Part shown: positions 30,842 through 40,441 of the stretch, piece after piece
How positions within the stretch are numbered: the first letter of the stretch is position 1
Layout: every line of letters begins with the position of its first letter
Source of the DNA: Solimonas sp. SE-A11
GTDB lineage: Bacteria; Pseudomonadota; Gammaproteobacteria; Nevskiales; Nevskiaceae
Direction of reading: 5' to 3'
DNA length: 64,000 bases
Assembly (NCBI RefSeq): GCF_030345715.1
Contig: NZ_JAUASX010000001.1
Location: 434,001 to 498,000 of the forward strand
Position numbers and translations under genes: made by a program
Notes under the pieces: model-generated
What the model saw: the letters and a program-made list of their open reading frames with translations, nothing else
Database searches by the model: none
Told to the model about the DNA's origin: nothing

Positions 30842-32943
30842 GACGACCTCCGATCAACCGGACCTTGGGTCATGTCATGGCGCTGGAGTGCCGGAGAGCC
30901 ACGGGGGTAGAGTCGAACCTGGCGGGCCCCGGTTCCCAGACGAGTCGGCGCCGGGAGTTGGCCCATCGTGGCCAGGTTCGGGCACAGCCAGCGCCGGCGA
31001 TTCAGTCCGCGGGCAATCGACGATGCCGAGCCCATTTCACGCCAGATCTCCCTGGCCCGGTCCAGCCCAGCAGCTTCCACCAGGGTCCGGTCAGCAAACC
31101 GGTGGGCCTGGAGGGTGCCGGTTACCACCCAGGTCTTCCGGAACTGCGCTGCTGTCTGGCCCAGCATGCGTGCGGCCTCCTCCAGCGGAACGAAGTCCCG
31201 CCCCAGGCGCAACTGAAGGCCGGCCACCGCGTCGCGGTCGAACACCTGCCGGCGGGCGTCGGATGCGGATGGCGAGATCCAGCCTGCCTTGATCACCTCC
31301 CGAAGGTGCCTCACCGAGATTCCCAGCGCCTGTGCGGCCTCGTGGCCCGCCACATGGCCCGGCTGCGTGGCGAAATGGCCAGCAGGACCCTTCTTCCTTC
31401 CGCCGGGGGAGCGATACGGGCCCACCAGGACAGTTGGCAGATCGAGACGCATGAGGTCCGGCCGCCTGAAGATGAAGGTGGCGCCGCCATCCACCCCTGG
31501 ACCGCTGATCGGCTCCAGGCCAGCCGACCGCAGCCGGTTGGCGATGGTGGTGACGGACACCCCATGCTGCCTGGCGATCTCCGAGGCGAAGACGTTCTTC
31601 GCCTGGAAGGCTTCCAGGGCAGCCGGGTCCATCGTCCACTGGACCGAACTCGTGGCCGAGCCTTTGCTGGCAGGGAGCAGCTGGAGCTTGATCGCCCGGC
31701 GAACCGATTCCTCATTGGTGCCGAGCTGGACCGCTGCGGCGCTGAGGGTGACGCCCTCTCTGGCCTCCGGTTCGGTGGACTCTCCCACGGCACAGTGCAG
31801 TCCTGACAATCCGTCGGGCGGCGGGCAGTAATGGGAGACAATGTCCCCCGCCTTGATCTTGCTCACCAGGGCGGCCAGCGACTCCCGGCGCTTACCTGCG
31901 CGCAGGGTCGAGAACGGCAGCATCGGCTGCTTCGCATCCGCATGGCCGGCGACGATCCAGAGCAGCTCATTGAGAGCGGCGGCCGTGAACAGACCATCTG
32001 CGTTCGCGACCGCATGACCTTCCTGCACGAGCTTTTCGAAGGGAACCCTTCCGACGCCCAGCACAGCCCGGGCCACCGAAGCCGGCCATTGAACCTGGTC
32101 GAGCTTCGGGGCACGAATGACCGGCATTTCGCGCCGGAGCAGTTCGCGGGCCGTGGCAGAACATGCCGGATCGGTGGCGGCGAGCAACGGGGCTAGAGCC
32201 ACCCGGGGGTGGAGCACGACGCCGTCATCCTGGGCGGAGAGAGTCGGCCACTCCTCGCGGCTCAGTTCCGCCAGTACATGGACAGTGGCTGCTCTGGACA
32301 GGTCCAGGCCAAGGGCCGACCACAGCCCGGCAAGCTGCCAGAGGTGACCCATCACGTTGAGGCCGGCCTGGTCGCCGGCATCCAGGATGCGCTGCATGGT
32401 GCTCGCGACGCGCGCGGAGCAGGGCTGCTGGCGGGCGGCCATCTCGTCCGGAGCACATCCGCAGGCGAGCGGATCGCCCGCGGGTCTCCAAGGGACTCCG
32501 CAGCAGGGACAGGCATCATCCAGCAGGACCAGATGCTTGGGGCAGGCCATGGTGGCGACGTGATCCCAGACGCTGTGGGCGTAGCCGTCCTCTACATAGC
32601 AGGCGACGCAGATCCTGGACTGGCGGAACTGCAGGTCCCCAATGGGGACCTGCAGCCGGTTCCAGACGAGCGCGTCGAGCTTGGCGCGCCCGGTACGTTC
32701 GTAGGAGACCTTGTCGGCCTCCTCCGAAGGAATGCCCATCGGCGCGAAGATGCAGGCCCGCAGATCGATGCTGCGGGCTGCCGATGCCAGACCACTCGGA
32801 GAGTGGTCCAGCGCCGGGTTGAGGGCATAGGCGAAGCGCAGCGCCGAGCTGTGGTGATTGCCGAGGGCGCCGCGGCGCAGCACACTCAGCGGCGACTCCC
32901 CGGACTGGGGAATGGGACGAAATGGCAGAGACGTGTTCGTCAT
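30838..32943 (-). CDS. tniQ: TniQ/TnsD-like target-selection protein
   Basis: A 701-residue protein. The N-terminal TniQ domain has the zinc-binding layout RICVACYVEDGYAHSVWDHVATMACPKHLVLLDDACPCCG. The remaining 500 residues contain several helix-turn-helix-like segments (TLSAAAVQLGTNEESVRRAIK; IARQHGVSVTTIANRLRS; LGISVRHLREVIKAGWI), as in TnsD-type proteins that recognise a DNA attachment site. In Tn7-like elements TniQ/TnsD binds the target and recruits TnsC. It starts two bases after the tnsC stop. Confidence 0.8.
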   Translation of the reverse strand: MTNTSLPFRPIPQSGESPLSVLRRGALGNHHSSALRFAYALNPALDHSPSGLASAARSIDLRACIFAPMGIPSEEADKVSYERTGRAKLDALVWNRLQVPIGDLQFRQSRICVACYVEDGYAHSVWDHVATMACPKHLVLLDDACPCCGVPWRPAGDPLACGCAPDEMAARQQPCSARVASTMQRILDAGDQAGLNVMGHLWQLAGLWSALGLDLSRAATVHVLAELSREEWPTLSAQDDGVVLHPRVALAPLLAATDPACSATARELLRREMPVIRAPKLDQVQWPASVARAVLGVGRVPFEKLVQEGHAVANADGLFTAAALNELLWIVAGHADAKQPMLPFSTLRAGKRRESLAALVSKIKAGDIVSHYCPPPDGLSGLHCAVGESTEPEAREGVTLSAAAVQLGTNEESVRRAIKLQLLPASKGSATSSVQWTMDPAALEAFQAKNVFASEIARQHGVSVTTIANRLRSAGLEPISGPGVDGGATFIFRRPDLMRLDLPTVLVGPYRSPGGRKKGPAGHFATQPGHVAGHEAAQALGISVRHLREVIKAGWISPSASDARRQVFDRDAVAGLQLRLGRDFVPLEEAARMLGQTAAQFRKTWVVTGTLQAHRFADRTLVEAAGLDRAREIWREMGSASSIARGLNRRRWLCPNLATMGQLPAPTRLGTGARQVRLYPRGSPALQRHDMTQGPVDRRSS

Positions 32944-32945
32944 GA

Positions 32946-34037
32946 TCAGGCCGCCATCTTCATGATGAGCTGATGCACTTCGTCATCGCTCGCGACGAAC
33001 GGGTTGATCGCGCGGCCATCGAGGGCCTCAAAAAACTGCTTGCGTGTCGCGCGGCGCTGCTCTCCAGCCAGATGGATCAGGAGCGCCCGATGGCGCTGCT
33101 CGAATCCGGCCGTGAAGTCGCACATTTCGATCCTCTTCGACTCGCGTCGATGCGCGCATAGCGCGGCGCGGATCACAAGATCCTTGAGCCTGCTGGGCAC
33201 GCCGAGTGTTACCGAGTAAACCCGCTCGGCATCACTGCCTCCGTTGACGAGGAGTTCCGCCGAGCTGAAGTGAGGCAGCGAGTTAACCGCGTCCATCAGG
33301 AGGTCATTGACGAAATCGACCATGCCCGTGTTGCCGGCACTGGGGATGCCGAAAGGGTCGAGGGAATAGAAGTGGGGGAAGCGACGCTCCAGCTGATCAT
33401 CGCCTTTGATGAGTTCTCGGGCTTCCGGGGTCCCCGTGATCAGGACGGAGACGTGGGTCCTGTTGATGACGTGCTTCACCCAGGAGCGGGATGCGCGCAG
33501 CCTGCCGGGCTGGATCTTCTGCCGGTCGCGACCGAGGGCATACAGGTCCTGGAACTCATCTTGCCAAAAGAGCTTCACGCCGCTTTGCGGTATCGTCCTG
33601 CACAGTCTTTCCGTGAGCTCTGAGCAGGTCCCGTTCAGGTTGGACGTATCGCCCAGTGCCCTGAGTGCCTGCTGCGCCATCGAACGGGGGGTGATGTTGG
33701 TCGGCATCGACATCATTAGAGCCGGAACCTTCCGGCGCATGCCGAGACGGAACTCGTCTTCTTCCTCCGGCATCTGGCTCTTGAGGATGTCCTGCAGCGT
33801 CGTTTTGCCGCAGCCGGCCTCACCGGTCAGTATGGCGTGGCGGGGCTCCGAGAGCGCGGCGTTTTCCGCCAGGACTTGCTGGATCAGCTTGATGCCGCCT
33901 TCCAGACGGGCATCGATGATCACGTGGTTGCTGATGTGTGCCACGATTTCTACCTCAGCCGGGGTGAGTACCGGCTGGTCGGCATCGAGGAAGGTTTTGA
34001 AGTTCTCCTTTTCAGGGGTGGGGTTTTGGTTTTGCAT
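32946..34037 (-). CDS. tnsC: TnsC-like AAA ATPase
   Basis: A 363-residue AAA ATPase of the TnsC/TniB family. Walker A is GEAGCGKTT (72-80) and Walker B KLFWQDEFQDL (near 154-164). A sensor-type segment LITGTPEAREL follows. TnsC links the target-bound protein TniQ to the TnsA/TnsB transposase and regulates strand transfer by ATP. Its ATG shares a base with the TAA stop of the upstream tnsB part (34037). Confidence 0.85.
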   Translation of the reverse strand: MQNQNPTPEKENFKTFLDADQPVLTPAEVEIVAHISNHVIIDARLEGGIKLIQQVLAENAALSEPRHAILTGEAGCGKTTLQDILKSQMPEEEDEFRLGMRRKVPALMMSMPTNITPRSMAQQALRALGDTSNLNGTCSELTERLCRTIPQSGVKLFWQDEFQDLYALGRDRQKIQPGRLRASRSWVKHVINRTHVSVLITGTPEARELIKGDDQLERRFPHFYSLDPFGIPSAGNTGMVDFVNDLLMDAVNSLPHFSSAELLVNGGSDAERVYSVTLGVPSRLKDLVIRAALCAHRRESKRIEMCDFTAGFEQRHRALLIHLAGEQRRATRKQFFEALDGRAINPFVASDDEVHQLIMKMAA

Positions 34038-34768
34038 TATGTGGGTCTCCTTTTCAGGTTGATGGATGGGTACTTAGGCTTGTTAGGCAAATCTCCTGGT
34101 TTGCATTCGTGGGTGGTTGGGGCCTGCTGAGCAGGTGATTCGTTGGGGTCACTGACCTGGGGGGCAGGAGGGTTACCCTGCTCCTTCACGGGTTTGGGTG
34201 GAGCCTGCACCTTCGCCTTCCCTGGTCTCGGTGCGCTCGGCGGCGGGGATTCCTGCGCCTGTTCATCAGGCGGAGTCATGCCGGCCTGCCTCAGCCGGAG
34301 TTGCGCCAGCTGGTTCTGCAGGTCGGACAGCCGCTTCTGGGCAGCCGGATCGTGACCGTGGCCCAGTTCGGCGTACCAGGCGACCCGGAGCTTGAGGGCT
34401 TCGGAATCGCTCATCCGTCCGATCTTTTCCGCGAGCCCTTTGTCCTTCACCGCCTTCTTCAGGCGGTTGAGTTCGAACAGGGAGAGCCCGCGCGTGAACT
34501 CCGGCTGGCGCGAATCCAGCTTGATCGGTCCCCGATCGCTCTCGGGGACGTCGACGTACACGACATGCAGGTCGAGCTCGTCTATGCGGACATCGACCTT
34601 GGGCTCGCGTCCCAGCGCCCGCTCGGTGTGCTCCCAGGAGTGCAGCGCGTCTGTCTTCCAGGTAAGCCCGAAAACCTCGACGATGCCGCGCACCAGGGTG
34701 CGCGGCACGACGGTACGGGCGAGGACCTCGGCGTCCTGCGGAAGCAGCGTGCGGACCGGGATCAGCAT
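34037..34768 (-). CDS. tnsB: TnsB C-terminal part (Mu-transposase-type barrel), separate gene
   Basis: A 243-residue protein resembling the C-terminal beta-barrel and tail of TnsB/Mu-type transposases: VDVRIDELDLHVVYVDVP, then QPEFTRGLSLFELNRLKKAVKDKG, and a Pro-rich tail. In most Tn7-like elements this part is joined to the integrase core in one protein. Here its ATG at 34768 overlaps the end of the upstream gene by seven bases in another frame. It may be a natural split, a frameshift product, or a frame error. If real, the two proteins must assemble as one transposase. Confidence 0.6.
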   Translation of the reverse strand: MLIPVRTLLPQDAEVLARTVVPRTLVRGIVEVFGLTWKTDALHSWEHTERALGREPKVDVRIDELDLHVVYVDVPESDRGPIKLDSRQPEFTRGLSLFELNRLKKAVKDKGLAEKIGRMSDSEALKLRVAWYAELGHGHDPAAQKRLSDLQNQLAQLRLRQAGMTPPDEQAQESPPPSAPRPGKAKVQAPPKPVKEQGNPPAPQVSDPNESPAQQAPTTHECKPGDLPNKPKYPSINLKRRPT

Positions 34769-36117
34769 GTCTTCGTTTCCTCGTTCCAGACATCGATGGG
34801 CGCGCGGCCGAGCGCGCGATGCGGCTGCTGGTGGTAGATCTCGTCGATCCAGGTCTGCACACGCCCCTGGATATCCTTGAGCGTCAGCATCGCCATATCC
34901 TGTGAGCGGTAGTCACCACGAGCTTCCGGATTGGAGAAGGTGGTCCCCGGGAGCTTGTGGATGAGGTCCTCGTTCAGGCGCCGGAAGAAGCGCTCGACCA
35001 CGGCCTTGCCGTTGGGCGTGTGCGGTTTGCAGATCTCGAGTTTGACGTCGAGGTTGCCGATGAACCGAATGAATCCAGAGTCCTGGTAGTCGGCGCCGTT
35101 GTCGACAATGAGGGTCGATGGGATGCCTCTGGGGCAGCCAGGCGACGCCACTACCGCCTTCATCATGGCCTTCAGAAGCGTGCCGCCCGAGAAGGGTGCC
35201 AGCGAGACGAACGCGGCCAGGACACAGCGGGTGCGCACGTCGATGATGACCGTCACATACGGCCGGCCCAGCACCTTGGCGGGACCACCGTCCAGGCGCT
35301 CCTCCACCGCCATGATGTCCATGTGCTGGCCGTCGGCCATGCAGATTTCCAGCGGTTCTCGCGCGATGAAGGACCGGCCCGCCGCTCGATGATGGCGATC
35401 GGCATAGGCCTTCCCGTGCCGGCGCCGGTCGCGCTCGTAGCTGTCGACACTCTTCATCAGCTTGTCGACGAGATACCGCGAGGGCGCCTCCAGCGTCTGA
35501 CCGGTCTCGGCGTTGTAGTTCGCGACGAGGCGCAGGGCCTCGGCGTGAACATCACACTGGCGGTTACGGTGTGGGCTCAGGCCTACGTCTCGAACCGCCA
35601 GACCGCACAGCTCGAGCACCTTCGGGGGCACGTTTCGAAACTCCACGCGGCTCGGCTTCGGGCGGTTCACCAGCGCCATGTCGTCGCACCCGGCCTCTCG
35701 CCAGAGGCGGATCCAGTTCGCGATGGTCGAGGCCCCGGGAGGATCCTGGTCATTGATTGCGGCGGCGATCGACTTGAGGTGCGCCTGGATCTCCTGCTGC
35801 GAGCAGGGATTCTTCGGAGCACACCGGATCATGCTGTGCACGTAGTGGGCTCGGCGCTTCATGCACTCGAGCTGTGCGGGCTTGAGCGAGCGACGGGATG
35901 TCACCATGCCGTCGACGATATCGCGCGGCGTGTAGGTGATCTTCAGGCTGTTGGCGTCCAGCAGTGCGGACAGCGCCATGAACTTGAATGTCCGCATCGG
36001 CCCGCCGTTGCAGGGCACCGCACGAATTTCGTCGGTGCGGACCGCGGCGACCTCATAGGCGGATCCGGACATTTCGAATCGTGCCCCGGCCTGCAGGATG
36101 GGTAGAATTTTTTCCAT
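34762..36117 (-). CDS. tnsB: TnsB transposase, integrase-core part
   Basis: The ATG at 36117 has a GGAGG ribosome site and gives 451 residues. Helix-turn-helix DNA-binding regions precede a DDE integrase core with Asp262 (MADGQHMD), Asp339 (LIVDNGADY) and Glu375 (KAVVERFF), the last two separated by 35 residues, as in D,D35E transposases. It ends IDVWNEETKTC without the usual C-terminal barrel, which is the next gene. It overlaps tnsA by 65 bases. It performs end cleavage and strand transfer. Confidence 0.85.
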   Translation of the reverse strand: MEKILPILQAGARFEMSGSAYEVAAVRTDEIRAVPCNGGPMRTFKFMALSALLDANSLKITYTPRDIVDGMVTSRRSLKPAQLECMKRRAHYVHSMIRCAPKNPCSQQEIQAHLKSIAAAINDQDPPGASTIANWIRLWREAGCDDMALVNRPKPSRVEFRNVPPKVLELCGLAVRDVGLSPHRNRQCDVHAEALRLVANYNAETGQTLEAPSRYLVDKLMKSVDSYERDRRRHGKAYADRHHRAAGRSFIAREPLEICMADGQHMDIMAVEERLDGGPAKVLGRPYVTVIIDVRTRCVLAAFVSLAPFSGGTLLKAMMKAVVASPGCPRGIPSTLIVDNGADYQDSGFIRFIGNLDVKLEICKPHTPNGKAVVERFFRRLNEDLIHKLPGTTFSNPEARGDYRSQDMAMLTLKDIQGRVQTWIDEIYHQQPHRALGRAPIDVWNEETKTC

Positions 36118-36883
36118 GAGAAACCTCCAGAAGAGCGTATGGGCTCCATTGCGTAGTGGTGGGAAAGGAAACATCACCGAGCAGTGCCAGCTTCTCGACA
36201 CTGATCGGGTTAAAGCCAAGGGAAACGGCGCAGCTGCGAAGTTCGGAGACGGAGTGCGGGCGATTGCGGAGCGGCTCCAGAAGCTGAAGACGGTCCTGTT
36301 CGCTCAAGTCCACGCTTACCCCCTTGCGGAGGGCCTCGCGGATCTGCCGATGAGGCTGGGTTTCCAGTTCGAGTTCGGTGACCAGTGCGTGGCGGAGTCG
36401 GGCTTGCTTGAGCGTCGAGCGCATGGACTTCATACGCAGGGTTACAGCAGGTTCGGTCAGGCGGCCGGCGACCTTCACGTCGATGATCACGAAGGTGCCG
36501 TTCCGGTATTCCGCGACGAAGTCCGGCACATAGGGCTTGCCGAGCGCACCTGGCACGAAGATGGGCTGGCAGCGATACCGGCGGATGTCCGGATCGATCT
36601 CCAGGCTTTCGGCCATGGCGGCCTCGGGGCGTCCCTCACAAGGAATGAGGGCGCCGTCGTTCTTCGGGGACGGGTACAGCGAGAGGCGCGCGTAGGGCAG
36701 GCCTTTCCGGAACGCCCGCACCCCCTGGAGGATGTTGGCTCCGTCGGGCTTGCGGGCGAACGCCGCATAGATGTCCCGGTGCAGGGCTCGCACCCCTTCG
36801 TCATCGAGGTAGACCACGTGCGCTTGATCGGTCTCCAGGGAGGACCGACCGCTGGTGGTCTGTTGGCCTTGTAACGCGAGCAT
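36053..36883 (-). CDS. tnsA: TnsA-like endonuclease
   Basis: A 276-residue protein of the TnsA type: an N-terminal nuclease domain with candidate active-site residues Glu87 (CEGRPEAAM), Asp121 (YVPDFVAEY) and Lys137 (IIDVKVAG), matching the restriction-enzyme-like Glu-Asp-Lys triad. A C-terminal helical domain that contacts TnsC follows. It cuts the 5' ends of the element so that transposition is non-replicative. It heads the operon tnsA-tnsB-tnsC-tniQ. Divergent from it, after 110 bases containing two GTATAA repeats, is the gene at 36994. Confidence 0.8.
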   Translation of the reverse strand: MLALQGQQTTSGRSSLETDQAHVVYLDDEGVRALHRDIYAAFARKPDGANILQGVRAFRKGLPYARLSLYPSPKNDGALIPCEGRPEAAMAESLEIDPDIRRYRCQPIFVPGALGKPYVPDFVAEYRNGTFVIIDVKVAGRLTEPAVTLRMKSMRSTLKQARLRHALVTELELETQPHRQIREALRKGVSVDLSEQDRLQLLEPLRNRPHSVSELRSCAVSLGFNPISVEKLALLGDVSFPTTTQWSPYALLEVSHGKNSTHPAGRGTIRNVRIRL

Positions 36884-36993
36884 CTCTAGGTGTCTCCGCA
36901 GTCGCCGGCGAATCCGGCAGTAGCTATGAAAACACGTATAAAACGCGGTATAAGGCCGAAATTAGAGGCTTGGATACGCGTTTAGGAGGTCAA

Positions 36994-38289
36994 ATGGGGC
37001 GGCCAAGGCGGGATTTGGTGCAGCGCTGCCAAGCGTCGCTGTGGGCCAAGATGGTTTGGGAGGCCACCGGTTTGGATTTCGACGAGATGGACTTCGTGTT
37101 CATTCCCGCCACGGGCTGGAATGGCACCGATCCGCTGCCGCCTAACCGATTGATAAAAAATGAATTACTGAGAAATAGATTGTGGGCAAACCACCGCTTT
37201 AAGGTGCAGCAGCGCCGTGCAGCGAAGAAGGAAGCTGACGAGGCCAAGAAGGCGGGCCGACCCGTTTCTGCGGAGACAAAGAAAGTGAAGGAGCTGCCTC
37301 TGAGTCCGCGTGTCATGAACCGCATTTACAGGTCGGGTGACAGCCCAGAGCGGGTGCGAGGAGCGCAGGGGGGTGTTTCGAACTTGGTCGAGGTATTCGC
37401 GGCGCAGGATGAGCGGTGCCGATTCGCCCGAGAGGTATACAAGCACCCTATCTGGGACGTCTTGGCCAGCCAGGGACCACCGACCGAGGAGCGAACGGAC
37501 CAACTGATCGTCGCCTGCCTGGAGCGCCTTGGGTTGGCGATACTTAACGACAATGTGATGTACGTAGCGGACCTGGTGGTCGGCGACGCATTCCCCGTGA
37601 AGCGCGATGACCTTGAACAAATATCCGCGGGTGCAAGCCGCCTTTCCTCCACAGGATCATTGGATGCGATTCTGCCGCTTGCGCTACTTTGCAAGCTGGC
37701 AGACGAAGACCTCGCCTATGACATTGCCGATGTGTATGTGAAGGCCCTGGATAAAGCCCTGGTCTCCTTCCAAGACCGTGTCGATGATGCTTACGTCGTG
37801 GGAACGTTGCGCGAATTTATCCACGATCGATTGCTCCGGAACGAGTGGAAGAAGACGTCTCCGGAGGATTGGCTGCGCTCGAATCTCGTGCGTGGAGTCA
37901 GGCGGAAGAAAGCAGAAGCCTATCGACTTGAGGCTCAACAGGTGGCGAATCCTGCGGCGTTTTTCTTTAACCGTCCGGAGACACCATCTGTTCATCCCCA
38001 CTTGCCTGTGATCGAGCTCGATAACAAGCTGACTTGGTTTCTTAGGTATCACTATGTGGTCTTGCAGTCTGCGATCATTGTTGCTACCGGGACCAACCCT
38101 TACGAAGAGTCACCCGCAGATCCTCAGGGTGAAATAGATCGTGTGAGGCGATTCTGGAACGCTAAACCTCAACCAATACAATTGTTCCGGTCGACCCTTG
38201 AGGAAGCGCTCACGACGGTGAGGTCTCAGCGAGCCCACATCACGTCGCCTTCGGCGCGCCTGAAGCGCAAGAAAAAGCAAACGGGTTGA
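36994..38289 (+). CDS. Unknown protein divergent from tnsA
   Basis: The ATG at 36994 follows TAGGAGGT at good spacing. The 431-residue protein is basic at both ends (MGRPRRDLVQRCQAS; KRKKKQTG) and acidic and helical in between. No domain is recognised; an N-terminal DNA-binding segment is possible. It could be cargo of the Tn7-like element or an accessory gene that shares the divergent promoter region with tnsA. Confidence 0.55.
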   Translation: MGRPRRDLVQRCQASLWAKMVWEATGLDFDEMDFVFIPATGWNGTDPLPPNRLIKNELLRNRLWANHRFKVQQRRAAKKEADEAKKAGRPVSAETKKVKELPLSPRVMNRIYRSGDSPERVRGAQGGVSNLVEVFAAQDERCRFAREVYKHPIWDVLASQGPPTEERTDQLIVACLERLGLAILNDNVMYVADLVVGDAFPVKRDDLEQISAGASRLSSTGSLDAILPLALLCKLADEDLAYDIADVYVKALDKALVSFQDRVDDAYVVGTLREFIHDRLLRNEWKKTSPEDWLRSNLVRGVRRKKAEAYRLEAQQVANPAAFFFNRPETPSVHPHLPVIELDNKLTWFLRYHYVVLQSAIIVATGTNPYEESPADPQGEIDRVRRFWNAKPQPIQLFRSTLEEALTTVRSQRAHITSPSARLKRKKKQTG

Positions 38290-38582
38290 AGCGAGAGGGA
38301 TGCTCCGCTCAGTAATCCGGATTCATACCCTAGTGAAGTTATGAGCGACGAAATTGCGAAGAAAATAGAAGTGTTGATATCCAGCTGGGAGAGCAGCGCG
38401 CGCATGCCGCTCGAGTTCCAGCGCCTCCACGGTCGCGCATCGCGACCCGCGCTTCATGGCCGCCGTGAACCTCGATGGCGGTCAGCATGGCAACGAGTTG
38501 TTTGACACAGATGTGCGCATGGGCCTGAATGAAAGGTGCCCGTTAAGAAAGCCTGTCGTTCTTCACGCGAAGGCGGCCATAT
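38290..38582. other. Intergenic region, possible remnants
   Basis: A short frame at 38341-38505 (54 codons, starting MSDEIAKKIEVL) exists but has a weak ribosome site and an odd C-terminus. The rest shows no convincing gene. Confidence 0.3.
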
Positions 38583-39062
38583 TTACGGAAGCGGGGGCTC
38601 TACCCAAGCAGTGCGGGATATTCTCCCAGCACGACCTATCAGGTTCATTCGATCCTTAAAATCACGAGCCACTGCGTTATGCTCCACTGCCTTCTCCAGG
38701 AGAGTATCGATACGAAGGCGCATGTGAAGTTGCATAAGAAATTCCTCACGCTGCTCCTCGAACTTGAGGCCTCCATTGCTCAAAATGAGCTGATAATGCA
38801 GGCTTTTCCGATCCTCCAGAAGTTCGCAGAGGCGCTTAACTCCCTCCATTTGGGCTGCGTCCAGAAGATCTTTTTCAGTGGCCGCCAGCAAATCCTCGCT
38901 GCTGTAAGAAAGGTCAGAATTGCTATAGGTGTTTCCCCTTTCGCTAAAAAAAGCGTGGCATCGAACCATGTGCGTATTGCCGGTAAGCGTTGGTCCGTCG
39001 ACGATCACAATGCCGTAACCGAATTGCTGAACATAGGGACAAGCGTAGATTTTATAAGCCAT
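38583..39062 (-). CDS. Hypothetical protein
   Basis: A 159-residue soluble-looking protein starting MAYKIYACPYVQQFGYGIVIVDG, with mixed strand-helix content and a long amphipathic helix (EEQREEFLMQLHMRLRIDTLLEKAVEHN). No family is recognised. It lies beside the unknown gene at 39138, in the same orientation and about 75 bases beyond its end. Confidence 0.5.
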   Translation of the reverse strand: MAYKIYACPYVQQFGYGIVIVDGPTLTGNTHMVRCHAFFSERGNTYSNSDLSYSSEDLLAATEKDLLDAAQMEGVKRLCELLEDRKSLHYQLILSNGGLKFEEQREEFLMQLHMRLRIDTLLEKAVEHNAVARDFKDRMNLIGRAGRISRTAWVEPPLP

Positions 39063-39137
39063 GGTATTTTCCCTTGAGCTACTGATCTAAGCGCATAGAC
39101 TCGACACCTCTGTGGCCAAGGGTTAGTGACACCCCCT

Positions 39138-39761
39138 TTAGCCTTTCCAAACTTCGCGAACGAGGGCTGCCAATTGATTCACGAGGGGACGAGTTCTCTT
39201 CCTATCCGACCAGTTTGGTCCATTTACATATTGCTTATCGCTTGGATGAGCCAAGTATGCAATTTGAAACTCACCCTCACCTAAGTTGATGTTGTTGACG
39301 AGTGGCTTATTCCCGCATAAGAAATCAGCATCTACGTCAAACATAAAGGGTTTTAAAACTGTCATTCGCATGGCTGGTCGAGAAACATCCGGAGCTTCAA
39401 GATCCACTAGAAAAGTGTCATCGACGATCGATACTAAATGCAGGTCAATAGGCATCCGTTCTGAAGGAGAAACGGTGAAACCGTTGTAGCCCACCTGAAC
39501 ATACTTAGCGCCTGCATCCAACCACTCTTGGGAATTTTCTGCCGTCATTTCCATGCCCGCGATTCTTCTGCGAACAAATTCCGGTGTGAAGGCTTGCAAA
39601 CATACTGCGAGAGGCTCCGCAGTGATATTTAGATGCCGTAGCGTGGACGTTACAAGCTTAGTGGATGCCACGCACCGTGGTCTCTGAAAAGCAGAATCTA
39701 GAAGGGACGGGGCATGCTCGATGATTGTCTCAAGGGCAGCGGTGACTCTTGCACGGTCCAT
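39138..39761 (-). CDS. Hypothetical protein
   Basis: A 207-residue protein (MDRARVTAALETIIEHAPSLL) with a predicted helical N-terminal third and a beta-rich C-terminal part (FTVSPSERMPIDLHLVSIVDDTFLVDLEAP). Two conserved-looking segments, WLDAGAKYVQVGYNG and GEGEFQIAYLAHPSD, are visible, but I recognise no family. Upstream is an inverted repeat at 39792-39816 that may be an operator for its promoter. Confidence 0.5.
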   Translation of the reverse strand: MDRARVTAALETIIEHAPSLLDSAFQRPRCVASTKLVTSTLRHLNITAEPLAVCLQAFTPEFVRRRIAGMEMTAENSQEWLDAGAKYVQVGYNGFTVSPSERMPIDLHLVSIVDDTFLVDLEAPDVSRPAMRMTVLKPFMFDVDADFLCGNKPLVNNINLGEGEFQIAYLAHPSDKQYVNGPNWSDRKRTRPLVNQLAALVREVWKG

Positions 39762-40441
39762 GGGAGCTTCAGAATTGGATTTGGCCTTATTTTACGACCA
39801 AAAATCCAGGTCGTAAGCACTAAGCCCCAAATCTAGGCTGCCGACAGTAGGTGGGGATGATCGGTTTCTCGGTTGCGGGACGATGTTCTAGACCAAATGT
39901 AGAGAAGGGTGGATTTCTAGAATTCGCCGTAAAGCCCCCCAATTGCCACCTATCCCAATGGAAATTTCCGCTGCTTCCGCTTGGGATTTGGGGAGACCTT
40001 ATCAATTTTTCCGATGGGGATCTGCGGCAAATCCGATCTGATGGTGATTCGCTTGGGCACCCTATAAATGACCAGACACTCGCGGGAGCGGAGTTACAGA
40101 GATTCGACAGATACCTTATCCGAATCCCGCCATAAGGAAGGCATAGCCTACACGGCTGAAGATATCTATAAGTGCGGGCGCTGAGATCGACAATATGCGA
40201 CCTGATTCAGGTGTCATGTCTAAGTTAAAGATACTCGGTCGCTGCCTTTAGCGCGCGAATATCACTCCCGCCACCTTCTCTGTTAGTGACGGGCAGAATC
40301 GAGATCAAGCGGGAAAGAGCTTCTGGCTTTTTGCTGATGCGGCTGATAAAACTGTTTCCCGTCAGGTTTGCGAGCAGGTTTGCTATCCGTCGCCTGTATG
40401 TGATTCCGGGATGCGGTGGCTTATCGCCTTGGGGGGACATC
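39762..40441. other. Intergenic region with an inverted repeat
   Basis: TTACGACC (39792-39799) and GGTCGTAA (39809-39816) form an inverted repeat with a 9-base spacer, likely a regulatory site near the minus-strand gene. Fragments resembling TnsB sites (GGCAAATCC at 40026) and a TATGCGAC at 40194 recall the transposon end, but without a duplicated target site. Alternative upstream starts for the next gene (GTG 40286, ATG 40337) lie in this stretch. No other gene is seen. Confidence 0.45.

Noticed and set aside
29952-36883. CRISPR-associated transposon (CAST)
   Set aside because: The Tn7-like genes might suggest a CAST, but no cas genes and no CRISPR array were seen anywhere in the window.
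40026-40201. Right end of the Tn7-like transposon
   Set aside because: GGCAAATCC (40026) and TATGCGAC (40194) resemble inverted copies of the left-end motifs, but there are too few sites and no matching 5-base target duplication next to them.
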